Positions 25,572 to 35,664 of a stretch of DNA of 64,000 nucleotides are shown in pieces. Numbering within the stretch: position 1 is the stretch's first letter; each line of letters starts with the position of its first letter. The notes beneath the pieces are model-generated. The model was not told where the DNA came from, searched no databases, and saw only the letters and a list, made by a program, of their open reading frames with translations. Made by a program: the position numbers and the translations under genes. Origin of the DNA: CAXBNB01 sp049115735. GTDB lineage: Bacteria > Bacteroidota > Bacteroidia > Cytophagales > Cyclobacteriaceae. Location of the stretch: positions 186,001 to 250,000 of the forward strand of contig JAGDZP010000021.1 of assembly GCA_049115735.1 (NCBI GenBank). The letters are read 5' to 3'.

Positions 25572-26960
25572 TTATCCAATAATCCCTAGTGGCTTAGTAC
25601 TGTTCCACTTGCCTCTAGTGAAATCAGGAAACTCCTGTGGTGCACCATTCTGAGCAACTGATGCTTCACTCAGTGGACCAACCGCACTCCAGAAACACCC
25701 CTCGTACACATTTTGATCGATTGGCTCACCTTTGCGCAAGCATTCAATAATGCGATATCTCATAATGAAGTCCATACCACCATGTCCGCCCATTTTCTTC
25801 GCAAGTTCGCCTAATCTTTTATACAATGGGTGTTCATATTTTTCAAATAGTGCTTCCAGTTTTTCACCTTCTGCCCATTTATGATGATTGTCAGTGGCAC
25901 CTTCCACACCCCCTTCAATGGCTACCCGAGTTGGAAAACCTGCCAACGTTCCTTTGGTACCTTGTATCAGGTTGAGCCGTGAGTACGGCCGTGGACTTGT
26001 CTCATCCCACTGCACCATTATGGTGCGTCCCAAGGTGGTCTTGATGATGGAGGTATTCATATCACCTCCCTCAAAGTTCAGCGCATTCCACTTATGATCA
26101 GCATCGAAGTTTTTCTTAGCATACAGGTTACGACCCTTGCCGGGAGAGGAGAAGGAATTCATAAACCTGAAGTTATCCTCACCTCTGGCCAGGTTCATAT
26201 ATTGGGCCACCGGGCCCAGACCGTGGGTGGGATAAAGATTGCCATTTCGCTTGGCATAGTGATAGGTTCTCCATGAACCTGTGCTTCGTTCGCTCGTCAT
26301 TTGTCCCCTCAGCTCATGAATATAAGCAGCCTCTCCATGAAGTAGCTCTCCTATCACTCCCTGACGGCACATGTTTAGGTAGATCAATTCTTCACGTCCA
26401 TAGTTTACATTCTCCATCATCATACAGTGCTTGCCTGTCTGTTCAGAAGTATCTACGATCTCCCACATTTCCTTAACTGTTAAGGCTAGTGGTACTTCCA
26501 CAAAGGCATGCGCACCTTGCTTCATTGCTTCTATGGCCATGGGCGCATGGTCTTTCCACGGAGTAGCGATAAACACAGCATCTGGCTTCTCCTTCTTTAG
26601 CATGTTTTTCCAGTCGTTTTCACCACTGGTGTACATTTTTACTTTTTTATGTCTACCGCCACCGTTTTCTATGCACTTATCTGCGGACTTTTTCGCCAGG
26701 TCTTCATATAAATCACAGATGGCAACAACGTCCGTCCCTTCAATTTGAGCGATTTGTGCGGCATGACCTGAACCTCGGGCACCTACTCCAATAAAGGCAC
26801 ATTTTACCGTATCAATCTTTGGGGCTTTGAAGTCACCCATGTATGTCGCACCAGGTTTGGCTTCAGCGTAAGTTTGTTCAGAGGGAATGGCTGATACCAT
26901 TGCCAGGCCTGCACTGGCCATTGATGTCTTTTTTATAAAACTTCTTCTTGAATTATCCAT
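25572..26960 (-). CDS. Tat-exported Gfo/Idh/MocA oxidoreductase (GH109-like)
   Basis: A Tat signal (NSRRSFIKK, arginines 5-6, then a hydrophobic stretch ending near EQTYA) precedes an NAD-binding Rossmann domain (FIGVGARGSGHAAQIA, about residues 55-70; CDLYEDLAKK; ATPWKDHAPMAIEAM) and a Gfo/Idh/MocA C-terminal domain. The blocks SWRTYHYAKRNGNLYPTHGLGPVAQYM are typical of family GH109, where tightly bound NAD allows redox-assisted alpha-N-acetylgalactosaminidase cleavage; the histidine in PTHGLGP is the family's key residue. The cofactor would be loaded before export, which fits Tat. It lies next to, and divergent from, the sigma/FecR/Sus cluster. Substrate is not certain. Confidence 0.88.
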   Translation of the reverse strand: MDNSRRSFIKKTSMASAGLAMVSAIPSEQTYAEAKPGATYMGDFKAPKIDTVKCAFIGVGARGSGHAAQIAQIEGTDVVAICDLYEDLAKKSADKCIENGGGRHKKVKMYTSGENDWKNMLKKEKPDAVFIATPWKDHAPMAIEAMKQGAHAFVEVPLALTVKEMWEIVDTSEQTGKHCMMMENVNYGREELIYLNMCRQGVIGELLHGEAAYIHELRGQMTSERSTGSWRTYHYAKRNGNLYPTHGLGPVAQYMNLARGEDNFRFMNSFSSPGKGRNLYAKKNFDADHKWNALNFEGGDMNTSIIKTTLGRTIMVQWDETSPRPYSRLNLIQGTKGTLAGFPTRVAIEGGVEGATDNHHKWAEGEKLEALFEKYEHPLYKRLGELAKKMGGHGGMDFIMRYRIIECLRKGEPIDQNVYEGCFWSAVGPLSEASVAQNGAPQEFPDFTRGKWNSTKPLGIIG

Positions 26961-27174
26961 ATAGTATAGTTTGAGTCTGACAATTTACAAAATGTGGGAA
27001 TAGGAAGTCAAAGTGCAATTAAAATTATGCCTATAATTTTAAAATTTCCCTTCCATTCAAGTTTGCTGCTCAAATGATTATTTTTGTTTAAAAGGATGGG
27101 TCAACAATTTTTTTTAAGTTTAATTAAGATTTGAATATGGCCGACTTACCTTTCCGACCAGTATTCTATGATGA

Positions 27175-27726
27175 ATGTACTATTCAGGGAAAGCCTTAAG
27201 CCACGATAGTCAGGAGTTTCGTGTTCTGTTTGATAATTACTTTCCGACGTTATGCCTTTTTGCCGGAAAAATTATCAATGACAAGGATGCGGCCAAAGAT
27301 GTAGTTCAAGAGGTCTTTATAAAACTTCTTGGCTCGGACGCCATGTTCGAAAACGAAAAGGCGATAAAAGCCTATTTGTATGTGCTTACCCGCAACAGTT
27401 GTCTAGACCGGATAAAAAAACTCAAGAACGGTTTGATGCCTATCGATATTGATTCCCATGATTATTCCGAGGAAAGTTTTCTCAAGGATGTAGTTCGCGA
27501 AGAAACATTTAGACTTTTGGATATTGCTATCAAGGAATTAGGAGCCCAGAGTCAACAGGTTGTCAAATTGACGATGAACCAACTAAGTAATAAGGAAATA
27601 GCAGAAGATTTGGACATTTCTATTAATACTGTAAAAACCTTAAAACTCCGCTCATATAATAAGATCAGGAAGAAGCTAGGTGGTCATTTTGCACTCATTT
27701 TGCTCAGCCAATTAATTTTTTTCTAA
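27175..27726 (+). CDS. ECF sigma factor of the Sus-cluster type
   Basis: The 183 residues have region 2 (about 20-90: LFDNYFPTLCLFAGKIINDK, DVVQEVFIKLL, AYLYVLTRNSCLDRIKK) and region 4 (about 125-175: LGAQSQQVVKLTMNQLSNKE, then DISINTVKTLKLRSYNKIRKKL). This is the sigma factor that Bacteroidota place before FecR, SusC and SusD and that switches on the cluster when the TonB-dependent receptor meets its glycan. A short hydrophobic tail (FALILLSQLIFF) is also usual in this group. FecR follows directly. Confidence 0.93.
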   Translation: MYYSGKALSHDSQEFRVLFDNYFPTLCLFAGKIINDKDAAKDVVQEVFIKLLGSDAMFENEKAIKAYLYVLTRNSCLDRIKKLKNGLMPIDIDSHDYSEESFLKDVVREETFRLLDIAIKELGAQSQQVVKLTMNQLSNKEIAEDLDISINTVKTLKLRSYNKIRKKLGGHFALILLSQLIFF

Positions 27727-27795
27727 TTTTTTTTGAAGGGCTGTCACCCTGTTTCATACTTTTTCAGTTTTAGCAGTGAAATTAAAACTGCTTTA

Positions 27796-28794
27796 ATGAT
27801 AACTAAAGTAAACAAGCACCTTCGTGTAGCCAAGCTCTTTGTAAAGGAGATATTCGCTCAAAATTCACTTGACCAATCCAACGAACTGGATGATTGGGCT
27901 GATAAAAACCTAGATACGGCAAGAGATATTTACAATTGGGACAAGTTTACAGAACGCCAAATAAGTGTGGCGGAAATAGATACTCAAGAAGAATGGAGTA
28001 GGTTTCAACAGAATTTTGAAAAGGCTCCAACTGCAACAAAAACAATTTTCTGGCGAGTGGCGCGGTATGCTGCGGTGGCCATGATCTTCATAGCGTTAGG
28101 TCTTTATTTTGGAATGAATACCCAAAAAGTTGAAGATAATCAGGTGGTGGTAGCAACAGTTGTAAAGAAAAATCCAAATGGGGTTAAGTCACAAATACAA
28201 CTACCCGATGGAACTCATGTTTGGTTGAACTCAGCCAGCAGCATATCCTACTTGCAGACCTTTTCTAATAATGAACGCTTAATCAACTTGGAGGGAGAGG
28301 CGTATTTCGAAGTGGTAAAAGATAAAACCAGGCCATTCCGGGTAAAAACAGGGAACACAACAACAACTGCACTTGGTACATCATTCAATATCAATGCATT
28401 CGACAAGGAAAATATTTTGGTAGCACTTAATACTGGAAAAGTAGAGGTGACCACCTTAACAAATAAAAAACAAGTAATTCTAAACCCCGGAGAACAAGTG
28501 AAAATAGATAATGGAGGGTTAAATGTTTCTCCATTTAGTAGAGAGAGTATTTTGGCCTGGAAAGATGGTACGATCTATTTCGAAAATACAGATTTCAATG
28601 AAATGATTGAAGTCCTCGAGAAATGGTATGATGTGTCTATCAAAATTGATAGCCTGCCTGTCCAAAAACAGGCAAGTCTAAAAGCAACTGGGAAATTTAA
28701 GGATCAAACTTTAGTGAATGTACTTCAACTATTGGGACACTCACTTGAATTCGAATATATCATCGAACAAAAAAATGTAACACTAAAATTCTAA
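27796..28794 (+). CDS. FecR family anti-sigma regulator
   Basis: The ATG at 27796 is preferred over upstream in-frame codons because the family usually begins with a short cytoplasmic sigma-binding part. The 332 residues contain that part (about 1-85), one membrane helix (about 94-113, ARYAAVAMIFIALGLYFGM), and the periplasmic FecR domain (about 130-235: QLPDGTHVWLNSASSISYL, INLEGEAYFEV, RPFRVKTGNTTTTALGTSFNI), then a DUF4974/STN-like C-terminal domain (about 255-332, EMIEVLEKWYDVSIKI). It holds the sigma factor inactive until the SusC N-terminal extension signals. Confidence 0.92.
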   Translation: MITKVNKHLRVAKLFVKEIFAQNSLDQSNELDDWADKNLDTARDIYNWDKFTERQISVAEIDTQEEWSRFQQNFEKAPTATKTIFWRVARYAAVAMIFIALGLYFGMNTQKVEDNQVVVATVVKKNPNGVKSQIQLPDGTHVWLNSASSISYLQTFSNNERLINLEGEAYFEVVKDKTRPFRVKTGNTTTTALGTSFNINAFDKENILVALNTGKVEVTTLTNKKQVILNPGEQVKIDNGGLNVSPFSRESILAWKDGTIYFENTDFNEMIEVLEKWYDVSIKIDSLPVQKQASLKATGKFKDQTLVNVLQLLGHSLEFEYIIEQKNVTLKF

Positions 28795-28829
28795 AAATTA
28801 TATGATATAAAAGGCTACATAAAAAGAAA

Positions 28830-28897
28830 ACCCCGGTTGCCAGGCACCCGAGGTATAGTTTCCTGAATAGCACCTGCGAAAATGTTTATTCAGGAAA
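28830..28897 (+). promoter_or_regulatory. two-hairpin leader between fecR and susC
   Basis: The 140-base gap holds two dyads. Bases 28830-28854 form an imperfect palindrome (ACCCCGGTTGCC / GGCACCCGAGGT). Bases 28859-28869 (TTTCCTGAATA) pair perfectly with 28887-28897 (TATTCAGGAAA). There is no T run, so this is not a plain terminator. It may be an attenuator, an mRNA-stabilising leader, or a processing site that lets susC be expressed far more than fecR. Confidence 0.55.
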
Positions 28898-28934
28898 GGC
28901 AGCAAAACTTACGTTTCACATAATTACAAAGATA

Positions 28935-31900
28935 ATGAAATTAAAACTACTCAGGTTATTAGCAATGACCATTAAACTATCGACTTATGGGATTATAACA
29001 CAGGTCATATTTATGACCATGTTGCATGCCTACGATGGTAGTGCACAATATAAGAGCACAAGCGAAACAATCATCAACGAATCTGTGTCAGGACTTTCGG
29101 TAAAAGAAACCTTTGATTTGATTGAGGCCAACTCAGAATTTCAAATGTTCTATCTCGAAAAGGATCTGGACGAAAAAGTAACCATTAATTTAAAATCTAC
29201 TTCACAAAGCTCTGTTTTTGACATTCTCATGGAGGTGTCAAAGAAAGCAGGCCTGAAATTTAAACAGGTAAATAACGGTATTTCGGCTTCACCGATTAGA
29301 AAACAGGATTTGAAAAAAAGAACTCCTGTAATTCAGATAATGGCTGATGTAGACATCAAAGGAAAAGTGTCCGATGAAAATGGTCAGGGTCTTCCGGGAG
29401 CTTCTGTTATTGTAAAAGAAACCAGTAACGGCGTAACCACTGACCTTGAAGGAAATTACAAAATTAGCGTTCCTGAAGAATCAGTACTCACTATTTCATT
29501 TGTTGGATACAAAACACAGGAAGTTAGCATAGCTGGCAGGAGTGAAATCAATGTTCAAATGGAGCCCGATGCTGAGCAACTAGAAGAAGTTGTAGTGGTG
29601 GGATATGGAACTCAGAAGAAAAAGGATGTTACGGGTTCTGTGGTTCAGGTTGGATCAGAAGATTTCCTGAAAGGAGCCAATACTAATGCTTTTCAATTGT
29701 TGAATGGAAAGGCCTCAGGAGTGCATGTTAGCCAGTCAAGCAATGCACCTGGCGGAAGCATGGAGATCAAAATTAGGGGAGCAAACTCGGTTAATGGTGG
29801 AAATGGTGTTTTGGTTGTAGTTGATGGATTACCAAACGGTAATGTTGACGCACTCAGCCCTGACGATATTGAATCTATTCAAATCCTGAAAGATGCCTCT
29901 GCATCAGCTATTTATGGATCGAGAGCAGCAAATGGTGTTGTATTGATCACCACCAAACAGGGAAACAAGCAAGGTCTGGATGTTTCGTATAATACTTATG
30001 TCGGGTTTCAAAATGCGGCAAAACGCATTGATATGCTCACCGGAAAGGAGTATAGAGAAACAATAAATGACCTGCTGTTAGCAGCCGATCCAGGTAATGT
30101 TCCATTGTATTCTGATGCCCAGATCGCTGAAGTAGATGATAGTTTTAATTGGCAAGATCAGGTGTTTCGTAGTGGACTTGTCCATAATCATCAAATCTCT
30201 ATGTCTTCTGGAAATGAAAAGACGACTTTTTACGCTTCATTGAATTACTTAAACAACAAAGGAACTGTTCGTAGGACTGGCGAGACTCGGTACAATGCGA
30301 GGCTAAATGTGTCAGTTAATCCGATTAAAAAGCTTTCTGTCAAGTTCAATTTAAATGTAAACAGATCGGAAGTCGATCTTGTCCCACTAGGGAGAGGAAG
30401 TATCAATAGCGTAATTGGTTCAGCACTAGGGTTTGACCCGAGCCTGGACGCAGAATTGAATGATCAGGGGAGATATAAGCTTAATCCATTTATCCAGGTG
30501 GAAAATCCCGAAGCAAACCTTCAAGGGTTTGACCAGCATAGAGTGAGAAATGAAATTTTGGGTAACGCAAGAATAGAATATGAGATTTTTGAAGGCTTCA
30601 AAGCCAGCTTGAATTTAGGAACAAGAATAAGTGCAACCAAGTTTGATTCTTATCAAAACAGATTGACTCAAGCAGGTCTAAGTACAGGTGGCCAGGCGGA
30701 AGTAAGAAATAATGACAATTCTTATGGACTCGCCGAGTATCTGCTATCATATGAGCGCGTAGTAGGAGATCATAGTTTCAAAATTATGGGCGGGATTACT
30801 TACGAAAAGTTCATCAACAGAAGATTGGAAGGAAATGCAGAGGGCTTTCTGGCTGACACCAATGGCTCAAACTTTTTTGGTGCTGCTAACCCTACAAGAT
30901 ATGTGATAGAAACTGATAGATTTGAACCAGCCCTACGTTCTCAACTGGGCAGATTTACATATTCATTTCAAGACAAGTATTTGCTGACTGCTTCTGTGAG
31001 AGCAGATGGTACCGCAAAATTTTCTGACAAGAACAAAACAGCAATTTTTCCATCTGCTTCTTTAGGATGGCAAATTGCGGCTGAACCATTTATGCAAGAT
31101 CAGAATCTTATTGGAGATCTTAAGTTAAGGCTTGGTTATGGCGAAATCGGTAACCAGGCAATCGGAAACTTTGAGACTAAATCCACATTTGAGGTGAACG
31201 AAGATGCTCAGGCTGTGCTTGGTAATCAAGTGCTGAATGGTGCTGTACCAGCGAGGTTACCTAACCCGAATTTGATTTGGGAAACTACAAAAGAAGTCAA
31301 TGTAGGCCTTGATTTTGCCTTAATGGACTTTAGACTTTCTGGTAGTATCGAATACTATGTACGAAATACTTCTGATCAGTTGTTTAATCGACCAGTTCCG
31401 CGTTCTACGGGTTTTGCAAGTTTCAGGCAAAACTTTGGTAACGTACGAAACAAAGGTGTTGATATCACTCTGAGCAGCAAAAATATAGTACAGGACGATT
31501 TTACTTGGGAGACAGATCTTACTCTATCTTTCTTGAAAAATGAAGTAACTGAGGTTCCTGATTTCGTTGGGAATCAGGTGACTGGCGGTGCTGGATTTGC
31601 CTTTGTAGGGGATGTATGGGTAGTGAGACCTGGTGAACCAATGAATGCATATTTTGGATATCAGATTGATGGAATTTACAGTACTCAAGCAGAAATCGAT
31701 GAAGCGAACGCTAATTTGACCAATGCCAGAGCAGGATTTGGTCATCCTATTGTTAGAGATGTAAATGGAGATGGGGATATTAACCCGGATGATAGAGTTA
31801 TCCTGGGAAAGCCCTTTGCTGATTATACTTTTGGCTTGAACAATAGAGTTTCTTACAAAAACTTCACACTCGATTTTTACTTAATTGGTGTGCAGGGAAT

Positions 31901-32321
31901 TGATGCTTTCAACTTCCTGATCAATGAGTCTTTTTACCCCATCGACCCTGATCGAAATAAGCTGGCCTACTATTATAACAACAGGTGGACTCCAGAAAAT
32001 CCTGGAGCAGAGTTTCCTTCGATGGTTGAGCCGGGTAATTATTCGGATGGTAGAAAAGTAAATAAGTGGACCGTTCAGGATGCTTCATTTATCCGATTGA
32101 AAAATGTAACCTTAGGTTATGACGTGCCCGTGAAATCCTCTGGATTGAAGGCCGCTAATGTTTTCGTTTCATTCGAAAACTTCCTTACCATCACCGATTA
32201 CGATGGTTTTGACCCTGATGCGAATGCTTCTGGAAGTGGTTCGGCCCGTACAGTAAGGGGGACTTTCGGAGACTATCCATTATCAAAAACGATTCGTTTA
32301 GGTGCAAAAGTTACCTTTTAA
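28935..32321 (+). CDS. SusC/RagA-type TonB-linked outer-membrane transporter
   Basis: The 1128 residues are full length. They comprise a signal-like hydrophobic start (about 1-35), an STN secretin/TonB short domain (about 55-125) that contacts the FecR anti-sigma, a carboxypeptidase-regulatory-like domain (about 138-218: IKGKVSDENGQGLPGASVIV), a TonB-box-like segment LEEVVVVGYGTQKKKDVTGS, a plug (about 230-345, with VLVVVDGLPNG and ASAIYGSRAANGVVLITT), and a barrel ending in LGAKVTF. It imports oligosaccharides with its SusD partner. The STN domain marks it as a signal-transducing receptor, which fits the sigma/FecR pair upstream. Confidence 0.96.
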   Translation: MKLKLLRLLAMTIKLSTYGIITQVIFMTMLHAYDGSAQYKSTSETIINESVSGLSVKETFDLIEANSEFQMFYLEKDLDEKVTINLKSTSQSSVFDILMEVSKKAGLKFKQVNNGISASPIRKQDLKKRTPVIQIMADVDIKGKVSDENGQGLPGASVIVKETSNGVTTDLEGNYKISVPEESVLTISFVGYKTQEVSIAGRSEINVQMEPDAEQLEEVVVVGYGTQKKKDVTGSVVQVGSEDFLKGANTNAFQLLNGKASGVHVSQSSNAPGGSMEIKIRGANSVNGGNGVLVVVDGLPNGNVDALSPDDIESIQILKDASASAIYGSRAANGVVLITTKQGNKQGLDVSYNTYVGFQNAAKRIDMLTGKEYRETINDLLLAADPGNVPLYSDAQIAEVDDSFNWQDQVFRSGLVHNHQISMSSGNEKTTFYASLNYLNNKGTVRRTGETRYNARLNVSVNPIKKLSVKFNLNVNRSEVDLVPLGRGSINSVIGSALGFDPSLDAELNDQGRYKLNPFIQVENPEANLQGFDQHRVRNEILGNARIEYEIFEGFKASLNLGTRISATKFDSYQNRLTQAGLSTGGQAEVRNNDNSYGLAEYLLSYERVVGDHSFKIMGGITYEKFINRRLEGNAEGFLADTNGSNFFGAANPTRYVIETDRFEPALRSQLGRFTYSFQDKYLLTASVRADGTAKFSDKNKTAIFPSASLGWQIAAEPFMQDQNLIGDLKLRLGYGEIGNQAIGNFETKSTFEVNEDAQAVLGNQVLNGAVPARLPNPNLIWETTKEVNVGLDFALMDFRLSGSIEYYVRNTSDQLFNRPVPRSTGFASFRQNFGNVRNKGVDITLSSKNIVQDDFTWETDLTLSFLKNEVTEVPDFVGNQVTGGAGFAFVGDVWVVRPGEPMNAYFGYQIDGIYSTQAEIDEANANLTNARAGFGHPIVRDVNGDGDINPDDRVILGKPFADYTFGLNNRVSYKNFTLDFYLIGVQGIDAFNFLINESFYPIDPDRNKLAYYYNNRWTPENPGAEFPSMVEPGNYSDGRKVNKWTVQDASFIRLKNVTLGYDVPVKSSGLKAANVFVSFENFLTITDYDGFDPDANASGSGSARTVRGTFGDYPLSKTIRLGAKVTF

Positions 32322-32344
32322 TCATTGAACTAAATTTTGAAATC

Positions 32345-33853
32345 ATGAAAAAGATAATATATACATTAGGATTGAGCATGGTTCTTATTTTAGGAACATC
32401 ATGTGAGGATTTTCTCGAAGAAAAGGTTTTTACTGAATTTGACGCAGATGAATTTGTTGCCACAGAAGCTGGTATAGAAGCACTACTAGTGGCTACATAT
32501 GGCAGTTCTAACCCAGTGATAAGAGAGCGATTTCACACTTTTGCCGCATACCCCTGCGATGATGAAGTAGAGGCAGGCGGTGGATATCGTGGAAGAGTAG
32601 TTCCGTTTGAGCAATACACTGTAGATGCAGCAAACCAAGATTTAACGGCTACCTGGAATCAAATCTATGAGGCAATTAGAAATGCCAATTCGCTACTCGA
32701 TCATATCGATGGTGTAACCACAATACCAGCAGAGCGGGTTGCTGCCCTGAAAGCGGAAGCAACTTTCCTTAGAGCATGGAATTATTCAGAATTATATGAC
32801 CTATGGGGGCCAGTTCCTTTGATTACGTCTACGTTAGAACCCGCTTTTGAATTTCCAAGAGCTAGCGATGCGGAGATGCGCAGTTTTATTGAATCGGAAT
32901 ATCGCGATGCGATAGCTAATCTTCCGGTTACCCAGGACGCTAACGGAAAGGCAACAAAAGGGGCAGCACAGGCTATGTTAGGACGTTTCTTTATGAATAC
33001 ACAGCAATGGCAGGCTGCTGCGGATGTGCTGCTTGAAGTGATGAATCTGGGACAGTATTCATTGATTGATAATGTAACAACCTTGTTCTCTCATACTAAC
33101 AAGGGTAATAGTGAAATGATCTTTGTATTTGAAAACAATGAATTACTTTCAAATAATGGCATACCTGCTCATAATTTCCCTCCTGGATATCAAACGAATT
33201 TCAGGAATTGGGGAGCACAATTGCAATTGCAAAGAGATTTTGTCGCTACTTACCATCCAGACGACCAACGTGCACTACCGTGGGATCCCAGGGGTGAATT
33301 TGGGCCTGTTTCTTTTGGTTGGATTTGTTATGAATATACCAACAAAGCTGGGACTTATGTGGACTTGGTGAATGGGGATAACCCTGGTAATAGATTTCAC
33401 CCAAGATCTTTTAAATATACTCCTACTGAAGACCCGACACAAATTAGTGGCGGAGGTAATAATTGGCCCAATGACGTTTGTTATATGAGGTATGCCGATG
33501 TACTATTGTTACGTTCAGAGGCACTTGCGATGATCGCGGGGGCAGCTACTCAAGAGGCTGTAGACCTATTAAATCAAATAAGGACAAGGGCAGGGGTACC
33601 GACGTATGCTATTGGAGATTTTGCAAATATTGATGCCTTCATTGATGCGATGTTAGATGAGCGTGGCTGGGAATTTGTAACTGAAGGGCATAGACGCAGG
33701 GATTTGATTCGTCAAGGAAGGTTAATTTCTGATGCTCAATCGAGAGGTATGGCTAATGCGGCTCCTCACCATGTACTCTTCCCTATTCCATTAGTTGAAT
33801 TGGATGCCAATCCATTGGTGGTTCAAAATGATGGATATGGTGGAAGTAACTAG
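32345..33853 (+). CDS. SusD/RagB-type glycan-binding lipoprotein
   Basis: Lipoprotein signal ends ILGTSC, cysteine 20, followed by EDFLEEK, the usual start of mature SusD proteins. The 502 residues show the TPR-rich SusD fold: the N-terminal block with WNQIYEAIRNANSLLDHID (about 100-118), LRAWNYSELYDLWGPVPLI (about 142-162), and the C-terminal RagB/SusD domain with YMRYADVLLLRSEALA and EFVTEGHRRRDLIR. It sits 23 bases after susC and acts as the lid of the SusC barrel. A strong terminator follows. Confidence 0.96.
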   Translation: MKKIIYTLGLSMVLILGTSCEDFLEEKVFTEFDADEFVATEAGIEALLVATYGSSNPVIRERFHTFAAYPCDDEVEAGGGYRGRVVPFEQYTVDAANQDLTATWNQIYEAIRNANSLLDHIDGVTTIPAERVAALKAEATFLRAWNYSELYDLWGPVPLITSTLEPAFEFPRASDAEMRSFIESEYRDAIANLPVTQDANGKATKGAAQAMLGRFFMNTQQWQAAADVLLEVMNLGQYSLIDNVTTLFSHTNKGNSEMIFVFENNELLSNNGIPAHNFPPGYQTNFRNWGAQLQLQRDFVATYHPDDQRALPWDPRGEFGPVSFGWICYEYTNKAGTYVDLVNGDNPGNRFHPRSFKYTPTEDPTQISGGGNNWPNDVCYMRYADVLLLRSEALAMIAGAATQEAVDLLNQIRTRAGVPTYAIGDFANIDAFIDAMLDERGWEFVTEGHRRRDLIRQGRLISDAQSRGMANAAPHHVLFPIPLVELDANPLVVQNDGYGGSN

Positions 33854-33892
33854 CTAGAAATTTTAGTAATAAATAGGGACGATCAACTCGAT

Positions 33893-33930
33893 ACCCGGAG
33901 GCAAATATGCTTCCGGGTTTCATTTTTATA
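33893..33930 (+). terminator. terminator after susD
   Basis: An 11-pair stem (33893-33903 with 33908-33918, one G-U pair) around AATA is followed by TTTCATTTTT. It separates susCD from the sulfatase gene and may let a lower level of read-through reach it. Confidence 0.85.
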
Positions 33931-33959
33931 GAAAAACATTCACTTTTGAAAGTCAAACT

Positions 33960-35630
33960 ATGGACTATAAACCTTACAAATTAAATCTTCAAGTACTACC
34001 TGCAGTGGTATTGCTATATGGACTTACTCTATTTGGTTGTGAAACTACAACTGAGAATTCTACATCCAAAAACACAAAACCAAATATTCTCTATATCATG
34101 TCCGATGACCACACCTCTCAGGCGATTGGGGCATATGGCAAGAGGTTGGCGCGTCTCGATCCAACACCGACCATAGATAGGTTGGCTGACGAAGGTATTT
34201 TACTGGAAAACGTCTTTTGTACCAATTCCATTTGTACACCCTCAAGGGCCAGCATCATGACAGGCCAGTTCGGGCAAGTGAATGGTGTGGTCGACCTGAG
34301 TGGTAAGTTGAAACCTGAAGACCAGCACTTGGCTCGAGAAATCGGAGCACTTGGGTATGAAACTGCTATGGTTGGAAAGTGGCATTTGAAGTATGCACCT
34401 GAAGCTTTCGACTACTACAACGTTTTACCGGGTCAGGGAGACTACTATGATCCCACATTGTATGCCCTTGAAGGTGGAGAGAAAAAAGAAATAAGGTTTG
34501 AAGCAGATTTGGTACGCGAGGTAAATGCCACAAAATATAAGGGCCATTCCTCAGATGTGATCACTGATATTTCACTTGAGTGGTTAAAGAACAAGAGGGA
34601 CAAATCAAAACCTTTTTTCTTAATGCATCATTTCAAAGCACCACATGATTTTTTCGAATATGCGCCGAGGTATATAGATTATTTGGAAGATGTGGAAATC
34701 CCAGAGCCAGCCAATATGTGGTACAATGGCAACAATGGATCTGTTGCAACAAGAGGTGAAAACAATTCACTCTTGGATACTATCGGCTCATCCATCGGGC
34801 ATAGAAATATCATCCGAAATATGGGCATGCACATGGAAATCGATCCGAATATTCCTGATCCGGAATACAAGACCTTGGCTTATCAGGAATATTTGAAAAG
34901 ATATTTAAGGTGTGTGAAAGGTGTAGATGACAATGTGAAGAGGATTTTTGACTACCTGGAAGCCGAAGGTATCATGGACAATACAATCATCATATACACT
35001 GGTGATCAAGGCTTCATGCTGGGTGAACACGATTACATCGATAAGCGCTGGATGTATGAAGAATCAATGCGTATGCCTATGCTGATCAGATATCCAAAAA
35101 CGATCAAAGCTGGTAGCAGACACGATGCTATGATCAATAATACCGATTTTGCACCTACCATGATCGACATGGCTGGAGGTGTTACTCCAAAATATATGCA
35201 AGGAAGCAGCTTCAAATCTATTCTGGAAACAGGTCAGGAACCGGAAGGTTGGAAACAAGACACTTACTATCGCTACTGGATGCACATGGCTCACAAGCAC
35301 AGCAACCCTGCACATTTTGGGATCAGGACAAAAGACTATAAGTTAATTTTCTACTATGGTCGTGATTACATGAATCGCGATAATTCAGCTCAATCATGGG
35401 CGCACAACCCCGCATCTCTGGGTAATTTTAAGACCCCAGTTGCCTGGGAATTTTATGATTTGAAAAACGACCCTGATGAAATGGACAATCGTTACGGTCA
35501 GGAAAAATATGCTTCAATAATTTCAGGACTTAAAGCCAGATTGAAAACGCTTAGAGCGGAGGTTAAAGAAGATGACTCCAAATATCCTGAAATTGAAAAA
35601 GTGGTCAAAGAGTATTGGGATGGATACTAA
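33960..35630 (+). CDS. S1-type sulfatase lipoprotein
   Basis: Signal ends TLFGC, lipidated cysteine 27. The 556 residues form an alkaline-phosphatase-like sulfatase: metal-binding aspartates 49-50 in IMSDDHTS, and the C-x-P-S-R maturation site at residues 92-96 (CTPSRASIMTG), where cysteine 92 is converted to formylglycine. Further marks are KWHLKY near 142, the second metal site YTGDQGFMLGEHDYIDKRW, and the C-terminal domain with EFYDLKNDPDEMDNRY. It should remove sulfate esters from glycans at the cell surface. A decayed copy of its 3' end lies at 37.4-37.6 kb. The maturase is not in the window. Confidence 0.93.
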   Translation: MDYKPYKLNLQVLPAVVLLYGLTLFGCETTTENSTSKNTKPNILYIMSDDHTSQAIGAYGKRLARLDPTPTIDRLADEGILLENVFCTNSICTPSRASIMTGQFGQVNGVVDLSGKLKPEDQHLAREIGALGYETAMVGKWHLKYAPEAFDYYNVLPGQGDYYDPTLYALEGGEKKEIRFEADLVREVNATKYKGHSSDVITDISLEWLKNKRDKSKPFFLMHHFKAPHDFFEYAPRYIDYLEDVEIPEPANMWYNGNNGSVATRGENNSLLDTIGSSIGHRNIIRNMGMHMEIDPNIPDPEYKTLAYQEYLKRYLRCVKGVDDNVKRIFDYLEAEGIMDNTIIIYTGDQGFMLGEHDYIDKRWMYEESMRMPMLIRYPKTIKAGSRHDAMINNTDFAPTMIDMAGGVTPKYMQGSSFKSILETGQEPEGWKQDTYYRYWMHMAHKHSNPAHFGIRTKDYKLIFYYGRDYMNRDNSAQSWAHNPASLGNFKTPVAWEFYDLKNDPDEMDNRYGQEKYASIISGLKARLKTLRAEVKEDDSKYPEIEKVVKEYWDGY

Positions 35631-35664
35631 CTCGGCGGCTTTTACATATGACAAATTTAGGTGT

